From SAR86 cluster bacterium AG-422-O05 (GTDB taxonomy: Bacteria > Pseudomonadota > Gammaproteobacteria > Magnimaribacterales > D2472): a DNA stretch of 52,523 nt. This document shows positions 14,041 through 23,240 of the stretch, one piece after another (the stretch's first letter is position 1; every line of letters begins with the position of its first letter). Position numbers and translations under genes: made by a program. Location of the stretch: assembly GCA_003213495.1 (NCBI GenBank), contig QCMW01000001.1, positions 874,181 through 926,703 on the forward strand, written 5' to 3'. The notes below the pieces were generated by a model that ran no database searches, had not been told where the DNA came from, and worked only from the letters and a program-made list of their open reading frames with translations.

Positions 14041-16404
14041 ATGAAAAATTTTTACATTTTATTTTGCCTTTTATTGTTGATGCCTGTTGCTTTGACGTCA
14101 CAAGAGATTGAGGAGGTAATAGTTACCGCAAACAAAAAAGCTGAAACAGTTCAAGAAATACCAATGAATATTTCAGTTATTACTGAATCAGCACTTGAAG
14201 AAAGAGGGATAATGAATCCAGAGGATTACTTGAGATCAATTGCAGGTGTTTCAACACCTGGAGGGTCTAATTACTATACCTTTAGAGGTTTAAATACCTC
14301 AACATCTCAGCGTTCTTCTGGAACTTCTTCAACATATATTGATGAGGTTAACGGCTCATTAATGAGCTTATTTGATGTTGAAAGAATTGAGGTTCTTAGA
14401 GGGCCTCAAGGTACTTTATATGGTTCAAATGCAATTGGAGGAACAATTAGATATATCACAAACAAACCAGATTCAAGTGCAGCCTATGGAAAGCTTAGAG
14501 TTGGATATGGAGACAAAGTTAAAGCAAGTGATCCAGAAACAAGCATTGAAGTTATGTACAACTTACCTTTAACAGACAGCCTAGCAGTTAGAGCGGTATA
14601 TTCTCAATTGGTGTCTCCAGGAATTTACAAAAATATCCAAACAGGCAATACGGTTGGTGAAGAAGATGATTCTCAGTTAATGGTTACACTAGCTTTTGAT
14701 AATGGTGGAAAACTTAATGGAATCCTAAGATATATGAATGTAAATAATAAAGCTTACGGTATATTAGAGCCTGGTCAAAGCAAGCCAGGTAGTGCAGATG
14801 TTTATGTAGAGGGATGTCCTCAGGCAACAAGTTGGTTTTATAATTTTGATGGTGATCCAACATGTGCTCGTTTGAGTGCAATTTCAACATATGCTGCTGA
14901 CGAAGGAGTAGTTGGAGTTCTTTCAAATTATGATCCAAGATTTTCACATGCTTTAGCTGCTGATGAATCCGAAGATATAACTACAGAAACTTTTATCGCA
15001 AATATTAAGTATGATTTTGGTATCTTTGATGCAAATTTGATTATCTCTGATAAAACAATAAGTGAAGATGCTATAACAGACTGGGCTAGAATTGATATGG
15101 ATGATTATGTTCCTGCTCCGTTAATTGTGGATGGTGATGAATATTCTGAGGAAACTACAGAGCTGAGATTGGTCTCAAAGCCAGGAAAATTTGAGTGGAC
15201 TATTGGATATTACAGTTATAAGTTTAATGAGGAGCCTAACTCAGTTTCACAAACTCAATATGCAGTGGATCAGGATTGGTTAGAGTATGTAATGTATTAT
15301 GCTGCTGGGTTAAATCCTGGTGACTATGACGCCACAGTATATTGTCCTCCTTTTTGTGAAGGACATTTAGGTTACCCATATTTATATTATGGTTCGTATA
15401 CTGAATATAACGAACAAGAAGAAACTTCTTTCTATGGTCAATTTGATTACAACTTTAATGAAAAGCTCACACTTACACTTGGTATAAGAGATTACGAAAT
15501 TAAAGATAAATCTAAATCATATCAATATGGTATTTTTTATATGGATAGCACAGGCTGTGATGGAAATGATCCTGCTGGAACAGATTGTTCTGAGTTATCT
15601 GGTAAAGAATCTGATACTAGAATGAAATATGCTATTAGCTATGAGCTAAATGAAGATCTTACTTTATATTCTACAAAAGCAGCTGGGTATAGACCTGGTG
15701 GAAACCAATCACCACTTCCTCCTTTTTGTAGTAGTGATGAAACCGCACAAGAAACATGGGGACCTAGATTTAACTCTGATGAGGCTGAAACTACTGAATT
15801 TGGTGTAAAATCAAGGGGTAATAACTATACTGCGAATGTTACTTATTTCGAAGTTGATTGGGATGGAATAATTATTTCTGTAACTCCTGGTTGTGGCTGG
15901 TCATATAATTTTAATGGTGGTAAGGCTGAAACATCTGGGTGGGAGATAGACTTTACCTACGCATTATCAGACGAATTTTCTATTGATTTTGCAGGAAGTT
16001 CTATGTCTGCTGAGACTTCAATAGATATTGCATCTTTAGGTGCTGCTGCTGGTGATAGATTACCAAATACTGTTGAAACACAATGGAATCTTGGCTTGGT
16101 ATACGATACTTTAATTCTTTCGTATCCTTCTTATGCAAGACTTGATGTAAATTACTACGGAGATAGTTTTAATACTTTTGCTGAAAACCCTAATTCAAGC
16201 TCACCAGACTATACCAAGCTTAATTTTAATCTTGGATTAGATATTAGTGAAAATTCCAAACTACAATTATCAATTGATAACCTTACTGATGAGAGAACAG
16301 AGGCATATGTATATGCAGTCAATGATACTTCATGGAGACCAAGAAATTGGATGCAGTGGATACCTCCGAGAACAATAGCGTTAAAATACACTTTAAATTT
16401 TTAA
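14041..16404 (+). CDS. TonB-dependent outer-membrane receptor
   Basis: A 787-residue receptor with a signal peptide (about 1-20, cleaved near TSQ). A TonB-box-like EEVIVTANKK is followed by the plug domain (QEIPMNISVITESALEERG, FRGLNTS, RIEVLRGPQGTLYGSNAIGG near 110-135). The rest is a 22-strand barrel ending in Phe (IALKYTLNF). It takes up a bound ligand across the outer membrane with energy from TonB. Several Cys pairs in extracellular loops (for example CPPFCEG) are notable. The ATG at 14041 has the strong Shine-Dalgarno AAGAGGAG with an 8-base gap; an upstream in-frame ATG at 14008 lies in the terminator and is rejected. The ligand is unknown; the P450 and MFS genes downstream suggest an organic compound rather than iron. 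Confidence 0.93.
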   Translation: MKNFYILFCLLLLMPVALTSQEIEEVIVTANKKAETVQEIPMNISVITESALEERGIMNPEDYLRSIAGVSTPGGSNYYTFRGLNTSTSQRSSGTSSTYIDEVNGSLMSLFDVERIEVLRGPQGTLYGSNAIGGTIRYITNKPDSSAAYGKLRVGYGDKVKASDPETSIEVMYNLPLTDSLAVRAVYSQLVSPGIYKNIQTGNTVGEEDDSQLMVTLAFDNGGKLNGILRYMNVNNKAYGILEPGQSKPGSADVYVEGCPQATSWFYNFDGDPTCARLSAISTYAADEGVVGVLSNYDPRFSHALAADESEDITTETFIANIKYDFGIFDANLIISDKTISEDAITDWARIDMDDYVPAPLIVDGDEYSEETTELRLVSKPGKFEWTIGYYSYKFNEEPNSVSQTQYAVDQDWLEYVMYYAAGLNPGDYDATVYCPPFCEGHLGYPYLYYGSYTEYNEQEETSFYGQFDYNFNEKLTLTLGIRDYEIKDKSKSYQYGIFYMDSTGCDGNDPAGTDCSELSGKESDTRMKYAISYELNEDLTLYSTKAAGYRPGGNQSPLPPFCSSDETAQETWGPRFNSDEAETTEFGVKSRGNNYTANVTYFEVDWDGIIISVTPGCGWSYNFNGGKAETSGWEIDFTYALSDEFSIDFAGSSMSAETSIDIASLGAAAGDRLPNTVETQWNLGLVYDTLILSYPSYARLDVNYYGDSFNTFAENPNSSSPDYTKLNFNLGLDISENSKLQLSIDNLTDERTEAYVYAVNDTSWRPRNWMQWIPPRTIALKYTLNF

Positions 16405-16491
16405 GTTGTATTTTGAAGATTAAATATGAGAGTATTTAATTCTTATATCTTATTAAAGGCAACGCGTTCGACTCAATATATTCTCTCAAGA

Positions 16492-16497
16492 TATAAT
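16492..16497 (+). promoter_or_regulatory. -10 element for the propeller-P450 genes, leaderless spacing
   Basis: TATAAT (16492-16497) lies 7 bases before the ATG at 16505. A weak TTCGAC (16467-16472) is 19 bases upstream as a possible -35. The spacer TGTAGGC has AGG, but too close to ATG to act as a Shine-Dalgarno, so the mRNA is probably leaderless. Confidence 0.45.
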
Positions 16498-16504
16498 TGT
16501 AGGC

Positions 16505-17122
16505 ATGAATAAAGTTGCTGTCTTTGGCAAAAAAGGATCAATTGCAAAATATGATCTTACAAATAATAAGCCCATATGGGTGGGGGATCTTCCAAGTGGA
16601 TATATACCTCATATAATAGGTCAGTATGAAGATTATGTGATTGTTTTTAGTTGGGCCTGGTTCGCTACAAAAATGGTGCATTGTTTTAGAGAGAGTTCTG
16701 GAGAATTATTATGGTCACATTATCAGCATGGTCTTCATAGCGAAATGACTCCATTCATTCCCCATACTCATGACAAGTATATGTATTATCTTGCTTCGCA
16801 AAAAGAAGTATCAAAATTATCATGGGAAACTGGAAAAGTAATTTTTAGAAAGAGGTTTAAAAAATCAATATTTAAGTCATACTCGCTGGTGATAATTTCT
16901 GATGAAGTATGTTTAATTTCAAAAAAGGATGCTTTGATAATTAATAAAGAAAATGGAACGATTAAACCTTATCCTGAATTAGCAGAAAAGCTTAATCTAA
17001 AAGATTTAACAGCTTCACTAGGAAACGGTGTATCTTTTATGTCATCAATATATTTAACTCATCCACAATATCATGATGCCGGAACGTATGGAGGAGACGC
17101 AGGTGGGAGTGGAGGAAATTAA
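16505..17122 (+). CDS. Unrecognised protein with propeller-like repeats and Gly-rich tail
   Basis: The 205 residues have no signal peptide. Several short repeats resemble PQQ-type beta-propeller blades: SSGELLWSHYQHG near 68, WETGKVIFRKRF near 108, NKENGTIKPYP near 147. Only three or four blades are present, too few for a closed eight-blade ring. The C-terminus is the striking YHDAGTYGGDAGGSGGN. The gene overlaps the Shine-Dalgarno of the P450 gene, whose ATG is two bases after its TAA, so the two are coupled. A role as a partner or substrate carrier of the P450 is only inferred from position. Confidence 0.6.
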   Translation: MNKVAVFGKKGSIAKYDLTNNKPIWVGDLPSGYIPHIIGQYEDYVIVFSWAWFATKMVHCFRESSGELLWSHYQHGLHSEMTPFIPHTHDKYMYYLASQKEVSKLSWETGKVIFRKRFKKSIFKSYSLVIISDEVCLISKKDALIINKENGTIKPYPELAEKLNLKDLTASLGNGVSFMSSIYLTHPQYHDAGTYGGDAGGSGGN

Positions 17123-17123
17123 A

Positions 17124-18485
17124 ATGAGCGGTGGTTATGTATTATCAGATGAAATTCTTAAGCACAAAATAAACGGAAGTGCTTTTGATCATGTGTATCC
17201 TCATACAGCATCTAACTCTTTAAATAATCTTGATATTTTTACAAAAGGCCAACCTTTTGACTTATATGAAGAATTAAGAGAAAAAGCTCCCGTTTATTTT
17301 CACAATCCTATGCCAATTGATCCTGAGCCAGGTTATTGGGTCTTAACAAAGTACGAAGATATTAAATATGTATCAATGAACCCTAAAATATTTTCTTCAC
17401 AATATGCATCTGGAAATTTGCTTACTTTGGGTACTGAAGAAAATAGACACCCAAAACTATTTAAATCTACTATTGATCATATGTTAAACCTTGATGGGGA
17501 AATGCATTTAGGTCTTCGTAAAGAACATATGCCTTTTTTTAAAGCTGGTCATGTCGACGAGTTAAGACAGAAGGTATCATTAAAGGTCACAGAACTATTA
17601 GATGCTATCGCTCCAAAAGGTGAGTGTAATCTTGTTCAAGAAGTCTCTCAACAATTACCTATATTTACTTTATCAGAGATTTTGGGTATCCCAGAATCTG
17701 ATAGACAAAAACTTGTCTCGTGGATGGAATTTTTAGAATTGGCCCAATACTTTACGTATGAAATGATCAAAGAACAAAACGAGGGTAAGACAGATTCAAC
17801 ACCGGATCCAGCAATGATTGATATGTTTAATGCCATGGTTGATGAAATGTTTGAATACGGGAGATTTATTCTTAAAGAAAAGAGAAAAAATCCTGCAAAT
17901 GACTTGCTGAGTGCAATAGCTAACGCAGAAATAAATGGTGAAAAGTTATCCGATGAGTTCTTAGATGGATCATGGCTTTTAATAATTTTTGCTGGGAATG
18001 ACACCACAAGAAATACTATGAGCGGAGGCATAAAACTTTTACATGAAAATCAAGAACAAAAAGAAATGCTTATAAATGATTTGGAATTATTACCAAATTT
18101 TATTAATGAAACGGTTAGATGTGTATCTCCTGTTATTCACATGAGAAGAACTAGCTTAGAGGAAACTGAAATTAACGGCCAAAAGATCGGGCCATATGAG
18201 AAAATTGCTCTATGGTATGGTGCTGCAAATAGAGATCCTAGTGTTTTTGAAGACCCAAATAAATTTAATATCCTTAGAGACAATGCAGACAAACATCTTG
18301 CTTTTGGTATTGGCAGACATACTTGTATTGGAAAACCAATAGCTTTGATGCAACTGCAAGAATTTTATTCACAATTTTTAGTAAGATTCCAAGATTTTGA
18401 AATGAATGGTGATTGGAAAGTTGCCCCAAATAATTTTGTTCACGCAATTCAAGAAATGCCTATTAAATATTCTCCAGAAAATTAA
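17124..18485 (+). CDS. Cytochrome P450
   Basis: A 453-residue soluble bacterial P450, a haem monooxygenase that needs a ferredoxin partner not seen here. The I-helix oxygen motif is AGNDTT (290-295), ExxR is ETVR (329-332), and the haem loop is FGIGRHTCIG with the thiolate ligand C401. The form resembles the CYP families that act on terpenoids, sterol side chains or fatty acids. The start at 17124 is chosen for its Shine-Dalgarno GGAGG (17111-17115) and because it follows the upstream stop; a longer frame from 17073 would run inside that gene. It lies between a TonB receptor cluster and an MFS permease. Confidence 0.93.
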   Translation: MSGGYVLSDEILKHKINGSAFDHVYPHTASNSLNNLDIFTKGQPFDLYEELREKAPVYFHNPMPIDPEPGYWVLTKYEDIKYVSMNPKIFSSQYASGNLLTLGTEENRHPKLFKSTIDHMLNLDGEMHLGLRKEHMPFFKAGHVDELRQKVSLKVTELLDAIAPKGECNLVQEVSQQLPIFTLSEILGIPESDRQKLVSWMEFLELAQYFTYEMIKEQNEGKTDSTPDPAMIDMFNAMVDEMFEYGRFILKEKRKNPANDLLSAIANAEINGEKLSDEFLDGSWLLIIFAGNDTTRNTMSGGIKLLHENQEQKEMLINDLELLPNFINETVRCVSPVIHMRRTSLEETEINGQKIGPYEKIALWYGAANRDPSVFEDPNKFNILRDNADKHLAFGIGRHTCIGKPIALMQLQEFYSQFLVRFQDFEMNGDWKVAPNNFVHAIQEMPIKYSPEN

Positions 18486-18557
18486 TCTAGGTTAGATGAA
18501 ATATTTCACAATTATGATTTTCTGTTGATTGGATAGAGTATAAAGGGCTTTAGGATT

Positions 18558-19832
18558 ATGAATTTACCTTATAGATTTAAAGTAATTTTTTTATCATTTT
18601 TGGCAGTATCAATTTGCTATATAGATAGAGTAAATATTTCTGTAGCTATTATTCCAATGCAGGAGCAGTTTGGATGGTCTGAATTTCAGATAGGTATTAT
18701 CCTAAGTTCTTTTTATTTTGGTTATATGTTTACTTTAATTGTCGGTGGATATTTGGCTGACAAATATGGCGGTAAAAAAGTTTTAGGTTATGGTCTATTG
18801 ATATGGTCATTTTTTACAATTATCACACCATTTTTTGCCTATTCAGGATTATGGTGGCTCATTTTTATAAGGATTTTAATGGGTTTAGGCGAGGGCATAA
18901 CATTTCCATCCTGGCATGCTATTTATGCAAGATGGATTCCTTTTAATGAAAGAACTAGAGCTGTTGCTTTTACTAACAGTGGCATTGCTGCAGGAACCGT
19001 GTTTGGTTATGCAGTAGCAGCATTAATAATAGCTGCATACTCTTGGGAGTGGGTCTTCTATTTATTTGGCATCCTTGGAATTTTTTGGTATTTCTTTTGG
19101 AACAAGAGCGTTACTTCTTTTCCAGAGGAAAATAAGAATCTTACAGAAAATGAGTTGAAATTAATTCAGAATGAAGCTCCTTCAAAAGAATCTGCTCCCT
19201 CAATTCCTTTTTTAAGATTAATCAGAAATATGCCATTTGTAGCCATAGCAGTGGCAACTTTTTGTAACAACTGGTCTTTGTATACTTTTCTTTCCTATTT
19301 ACCAAAGTATGTGAATGCGCCAATTACTGAAGGTGGTATGGGCATAGACCTAGGGTCTAATATATTTGTTTTTGCAATATTGATTCCATGCGTAGTAGCT
19401 ATTCTTTCTTTAGTCATTGGAGGCTATTTAGCTGATGGACTAATTAAAAGAGGTTATGCAGTAATTAAAGTAAGAAAAGCTGTAAATTCAATTGGTTTCT
19501 TTGGTTCTGCATTATTTTTATTTTTAATTTCATCAGAGGATTCCTTATTTAATGTGGTTTTACTTCTTTCTTTGATTAACGTTTGTTCTGGAATATGTGC
19601 AGGAGGATTTGGAGTAAATCATGCAGATCTAGGTCCAAAATATACAGGCTCTTTGGTGGGCATATCTGGAAGCATAGGCATGATAGCAGCCATTTTAAGT
19701 CCAATAGTTGCCGGAACCGTACTACAAATTACAAACTCGTGGAGCATGATATTTTATATATGCGCAGGAATGTTAATTTTTGGCGGTATTTTTTATTTAA
19801 TTTTTGCAAGCGCCAACAAACAATTTGATTAA
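18558..19832 (+). CDS. MFS permease of the anion:cation symporter type (ACS family)
   Basis: 424 residues with 12 predicted helices in two halves. The sequence has the ACS/SLC17 features CYIDRVNISVAI in helix 1, GGYLADKYGGKKVLGYG between helices 2 and 3, and GLGEGITFPSWHAIYARW in helix 4. Members move organic anions such as hexuronates, phthalates, tartrate and other carboxylates into the cell. It follows the P450 gene by 72 bases on the same strand and could import the compound admitted by the receptor at 14041. Its stop overlaps that of the convergent thioredoxin-like gene. Confidence 0.88.
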   Translation: MNLPYRFKVIFLSFLAVSICYIDRVNISVAIIPMQEQFGWSEFQIGIILSSFYFGYMFTLIVGGYLADKYGGKKVLGYGLLIWSFFTIITPFFAYSGLWWLIFIRILMGLGEGITFPSWHAIYARWIPFNERTRAVAFTNSGIAAGTVFGYAVAALIIAAYSWEWVFYLFGILGIFWYFFWNKSVTSFPEENKNLTENELKLIQNEAPSKESAPSIPFLRLIRNMPFVAIAVATFCNNWSLYTFLSYLPKYVNAPITEGGMGIDLGSNIFVFAILIPCVVAILSLVIGGYLADGLIKRGYAVIKVRKAVNSIGFFGSALFLFLISSEDSLFNVVLLLSLINVCSGICAGGFGVNHADLGPKYTGSLVGISGSIGMIAAILSPIVAGTVLQITNSWSMIFYICAGMLIFGGIFYLIFASANKQFD

Positions 19833-20332
19833 TTAGTGTTCATTTCTTGAAAAAAATTAAAGATTTCTTGAGATGTCCTGTCTCTTGCTGTTCTCCACTC
19901 AGTTGTATTTGAGCTATTAATAAGTTTTTTATTCGAATCAAAAACCAATAGTCTTGGAATTCCTTCAGCAGGCTCAATTCCATATTCCTCCATAAGACTC
20001 ATATTTATTTCATATCTTTTCACATCGACATAAAGAATGTCGAAATTCTTATCAATATAGGATTTAATTTTAGGAATATTCATTGTGGCCGAAAAAATCC
20101 TGCAATCTGGACACCAATTAGCTCCAAAAATAATTATAGGTTGTTTATCATTATAAATCGTTGATGATATAAAATAATTCAAATCATTAACTGTATATTC
20201 TTTTCCATCATACGGTTTTGGTAGTGGCATTGTTAAAATGTCGTTTTCATCTAACATAATTTTTGTATTAACAGGTAAAGACAAAGCAAAGAATAAAATA
20301 ATATAAAAGGAATATGCTGCAACTTTAATCAT
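19829..20332 (-). CDS. Exported thioredoxin-like protein with CPDC active site
   Basis: A 167-residue protein with an N-terminal signal or anchor helix (about 4-20) and a thioredoxin fold (about 45-165). The active site is FGANWCPDC (C74 and C77), and the cis-Pro is in EGIPRLLVFDS. It would act as a periplasmic thiol-disulfide protein; the exact partner is unknown. The ATG at 20332 is preferred because it opens a normal signal sequence; a longer reading from 20428 adds a polar Lys-rich stretch and runs into the region before the divergent lipoprotein. Confidence 0.75.
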   Translation of the reverse strand: MIKVAAYSFYIILFFALSLPVNTKIMLDENDILTMPLPKPYDGKEYTVNDLNYFISSTIYNDKQPIIIFGANWCPDCRIFSATMNIPKIKSYIDKNFDILYVDVKRYEINMSLMEEYGIEPAEGIPRLLVFDSNKKLINSSNTTEWRTARDRTSQEIFNFFQEMNTN

Positions 20333-20407
20333 TAATATTACTTTATCATTTTTATTTTTATAGTTCTCTACATAAATCTTTTTTACTATTTTTACTGGAT
20401 AGAAAAT

Positions 20408-20428
20408 ATGTGTTAACTTGTTACACAT
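20408..20428 (+). promoter_or_regulatory. Imperfect inverted repeat between divergent thioredoxin and lipoprotein genes
   Basis: TGTGTTAAC and GTTACACA form arms around a TT centre with one bulged T. It sits about 20 bases before the lipoprotein start and just upstream of its Shine-Dalgarno, so it could be an operator or a leader hairpin. Confidence 0.3.
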
Positions 20429-20447
20429 ATATGTGGAGATATTAATT

Positions 20448-20819
20448 ATGAAAAATTATATTATTGGTTTATTTTGTATCACTTTCTTATTCGCTTGCGG
20501 CGGTTCAGAGGATTCATCATCAAGCGAGGTTGTTGAGGCTAAAGTTGAACAAAAAGATAATAGTGCTGCAAAAGCATTCATGAAAGAATTTAGTGATGAA
20601 TATATTGCTTCATGTGTTGCTGCAGGAAATGAGCAAGGCTTAACAGTTATGTTCTCTATGTTAGGCGTGGACTATAATGAGTATTGTAAATGTACCCTTG
20701 ATGCAGGTTTAGCTGGAGAAACTTACGAAAGCATTACAGATGCAACAGCTGAATCAAGATTAATGATGAAAGTCATGAATAGTGCGGAAGATTGCATGTC
20801 AAAATATATGCCTATGTAA
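20448..20819 (+). CDS. Small lipoprotein, unknown function
   Basis: A 123-residue lipoprotein with lipobox LFAC and Ser-rich linker GGSEDSSSSE. The mature helical domain contains four Cys (ASCVAAG, YCKC, DCMSKYM), which may form two disulfides. The family is not recognised. The ATG at 20448 is preferred, with Shine-Dalgarno GGAGAT 10 bases upstream, over an in-frame TTG at 20418 that precedes it. Confidence 0.6.
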   Translation: MKNYIIGLFCITFLFACGGSEDSSSSEVVEAKVEQKDNSAAKAFMKEFSDEYIASCVAAGNEQGLTVMFSMLGVDYNEYCKCTLDAGLAGETYESITDATAESRLMMKVMNSAEDCMSKYMPM

Positions 20820-20850
20820 TACCTAAATAGTACTTTTAACTATTTAAATA

Positions 20851-21267
20851 ATGATTTGGATTATAAGACTATATTTAATAGCGATGTCAGCTATTTATTC
20901 ATGGATTGGTATTTGGGCGCTTCTAGACCCTGTTGCAGGAGCATTAGATCTTGGTTGGCCTAGTTTTTCTGTTGCGATTGGATTATCGGTTACCTCAGAA
21001 ATAGGCTATTCAGAAATAGCTGGCATATATGGCGGATTAAATTTTTGTATCGGTTTAGCTTGCTTAATAGGAATATTTAAAAAAAGTGTTGGAATGTTTT
21101 TAATAAAATTTATAACTTTCTTGGTAGGGTCTATTGCTTTTGGCAGAGTCCTATTTTCTCTTTTACCAACAACCCCAACTTTTTTTAATACTTTTTTTGT
21201 ATTTGAAATAGTAGCTTTATTAGTAGGACTTTTAATATTATTTTTTTCTAATTCTAAAGAAGTTTAA
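20851..21267 (+). CDS. Four-helix membrane protein, DUF4345-like
   Basis: 138 residues with four predicted helices (about 4-26, 36-75, 83-101, 110-132). The first loop has LLDPVAGALDLGWPSFSV and the second helix has EIAGIYGGLNFCIGLACLIG, a pattern shared with DUF4345 proteins and with the product of 12816-13211. Function is unknown. It lies 31 bases after the lipoprotein on the same strand. Confidence 0.55.
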   Translation: MIWIIRLYLIAMSAIYSWIGIWALLDPVAGALDLGWPSFSVAIGLSVTSEIGYSEIAGIYGGLNFCIGLACLIGIFKKSVGMFLIKFITFLVGSIAFGRVLFSLLPTTPTFFNTFFVFEIVALLVGLLILFFSNSKEV

Positions 21268-21321
21268 TGATACATATAGTATGTAAGGTTATGCATAATT
21301 AGGATTTGGGTTTGATAATAG

Positions 21322-22329
21322 CTAAATTATTTTTACTAAATTTAAAATATATAAAATATAAATAATCACAAAAAGATATCCACTAAAGTTTATTAGTTTT
21401 ATACTTTTAAAAATATTTTTTTTAGTTTGAAGAAAAACAAATAAAGCAAAAAAGAGAGTGAGAAATATCATTACGAAATAATCTCTTTGAAATAAAACTG
21501 GATCTAGACTTTTTCCACTTCCAAAAAAACCAATGATTGGAACTACCAAAACAATATTTAGTACGTTTGACCCAATAACGTTACCAACAACTACATCTGT
21601 TCTCTTTTTCATAATAGCTCCAATTGTGACAGCAAGTTCAGGTAGACTAGTTCCAACTGCTACGACTATCAAACCGATAACAATTTGAGAAATTCCAAAT
21701 ACTTCGCCCATGCCTTTTCCTGCCAAAACTACACCTTCTGAACCAAAATAAAGCGCAATGAAAGAAATAATTAGAATAATCAATGACCATAAAACATTAC
21801 TTTGCTTTGATTTATTTGAATCATCTTGTATGTCGACTCCAATATTTTTTTCAGAGTAAATAACATATAAAAAAACAGGCAAAACTAATAATATGCAAAA
21901 CGCTTCAAATAAGTTTATTGCATTATCAGAATAGAGAAAAAATCCTAATAAAATTGCAGAACCTATTAAAGGTATATACTGTCTTTTACTGGTTATGTTC
22001 TTTCTTGGATATATTTCTCTTCCAATACAAGCAACCCCAAATATTAATGCAATATTTGAAATATTTGATCCTACAATTGCCCCCATAGCAAGATTTTCAG
22101 TTTCTTTTGATACAGACTGTATGCCAACAAATATCTCCGGTAAAGACGTTCCTAAAGCAACAATTGTCAGACCAATAATAAATTCACTAGTCCCAAGTTT
22201 TTTTGCTAAATCTTCTGTCGCGTCTAGCAATTTGTCAGCACCACCAATCAACAAGATTAATGATATAACCATTAAAGGAATGTAATTACCAACAGATACG
22301 TCAGCAAGGGCATTAGTAAATTCGTTCAT
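21322..22329 (-). CDS. Calcium/sodium antiporter (YrbG-type, CaCA superfamily)
   Basis: 335 residues and about 10 helices made of two inverted repeats. Each half has an alpha-repeat with the ion-binding motif: IVALGTSLPEIFVGIQS near 57 and VVAVGTSLPELAVTIGA near 220, each followed by GAIVGSNISN or GNVIGSNVLN. These Glu and Asn residues coordinate Ca2+ and Na+ in the family. It would export Ca2+ from the cytoplasm using the Na+ gradient, useful in sea water. It diverges from the SDR gene. Confidence 0.9.
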   Translation of the reverse strand: MNEFTNALADVSVGNYIPLMVISLILLIGGADKLLDATEDLAKKLGTSEFIIGLTIVALGTSLPEIFVGIQSVSKETENLAMGAIVGSNISNIALIFGVACIGREIYPRKNITSKRQYIPLIGSAILLGFFLYSDNAINLFEAFCILLVLPVFLYVIYSEKNIGVDIQDDSNKSKQSNVLWSLIILIISFIALYFGSEGVVLAGKGMGEVFGISQIVIGLIVVAVGTSLPELAVTIGAIMKKRTDVVVGNVIGSNVLNIVLVVPIIGFFGSGKSLDPVLFQRDYFVMIFLTLFFALFVFLQTKKNIFKSIKLINFSGYLFVIIYILYILNLVKII

Positions 22330-22387
22330 GATGTTGCATTTTACAATAATTAACTGTTGGTTTGTGCTTCAGTAAATAAAAATGCAA

Positions 22388-22393
22388 TATAAT
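22388..22393 (+). promoter_or_regulatory. -10 element of the SDR gene promoter
   Basis: TATAAT lies 30 bases before the ATG at 22424, leaving room for a leader with Shine-Dalgarno AGAAGG (22412-22417). The best -35 candidate, TTGTGC (22362-22367), is 20 bases away, so the -35 is weak. Confidence 0.4.
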
Positions 22394-22423
22394 TGATAAC
22401 AGTTAATGATTAGAAGGCTTAAT

Positions 22424-23221
22424 ATGAAAATCACAGATTTATTTAATGTTAAAAATAAGGTTGCGGTTGTTACTGGAGGTTCTAGGGGAATTGGAGAGAT
22501 GATTACAGCTGGTTTTTTAGCAAATGGAGTCAAGGTATATATAACTGCCAGAAAAGCTCCTGCTCTTCTTGAAAAGGCAAAAGAGTTGTCAGAGAAATAT
22601 GAACATGAATGTATACCAATTCCTTGCGATTTAAGTACAAAAGAAGGAGTTGAGGATTTTGTTAATCAAATTGTTAACAAAGAAAATGGAATCGATTTCT
22701 TAATTAATAATGCTGGAGCAGCATGGGGCGAGCCTTTTGAATCGTTTTCAGAGGGCGGTTGGGATAAAGTTATGGATTTGAATGTCAAAAGCCTGTTTTT
22801 TTTAACTCAAAAGATGAAATTACTTTTGACCACAAATGCATCACTAGATGATCCATCAAGAGTAATAAATATTGGATCTATAGATGGCTTAAATGTTCCA
22901 GCGTTGCCTACATTTTCTTATAGCGCATCCAAAGCTGCAGTACACCATCTTACAAGGGTATTGGCAGCGCAATTAGTCAAAGAAAATATTTTGGTTAATG
23001 CAATAGCTCCAGGACCTTATCCAAGCAACATGCTGGGTGCTGCAGTGAATCATGACTATTCTGAGATTGAGAAGAGAAATCCAAGAAAAAGAGTAGGGAC
23101 GCCTGAGGATATAGCTGGTTTGGTGATCTTTTTATGCTCAAGAGCAGGAGCATATACTGTTGGTGAGACTATTACTTCAGATGGAGGTATCGTAAAGACA
23201 GCTAGCCATAATTTAAGTTGA
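22424..23221 (+). CDS. Short-chain dehydrogenase/reductase
   Basis: A 265-residue classical SDR that uses NAD(P)H on a carbonyl or alcohol. Motifs: TGGSRGIG (17-24) for the cofactor, NNAG (95-98), catalytic S152, YxxxK as Y166 and K170, and a C-terminal GETITSDGG. The form is close to the RhlG-like 3-oxoacyl reductase group, but the substrate is open. The ATG at 22424 is chosen for the Shine-Dalgarno AGAAGG six bases upstream, over an ATG at 22406. It ends 20 bases before the convergent LysR gene. Confidence 0.88.
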   Translation: MKITDLFNVKNKVAVVTGGSRGIGEMITAGFLANGVKVYITARKAPALLEKAKELSEKYEHECIPIPCDLSTKEGVEDFVNQIVNKENGIDFLINNAGAAWGEPFESFSEGGWDKVMDLNVKSLFFLTQKMKLLLTTNASLDDPSRVINIGSIDGLNVPALPTFSYSASKAAVHHLTRVLAAQLVKENILVNAIAPGPYPSNMLGAAVNHDYSEIEKRNPRKRVGTPEDIAGLVIFLCSRAGAYTVGETITSDGGIVKTASHNLS

Positions 23222-23240
23222 AATTAAACGTTTCGTTAAG

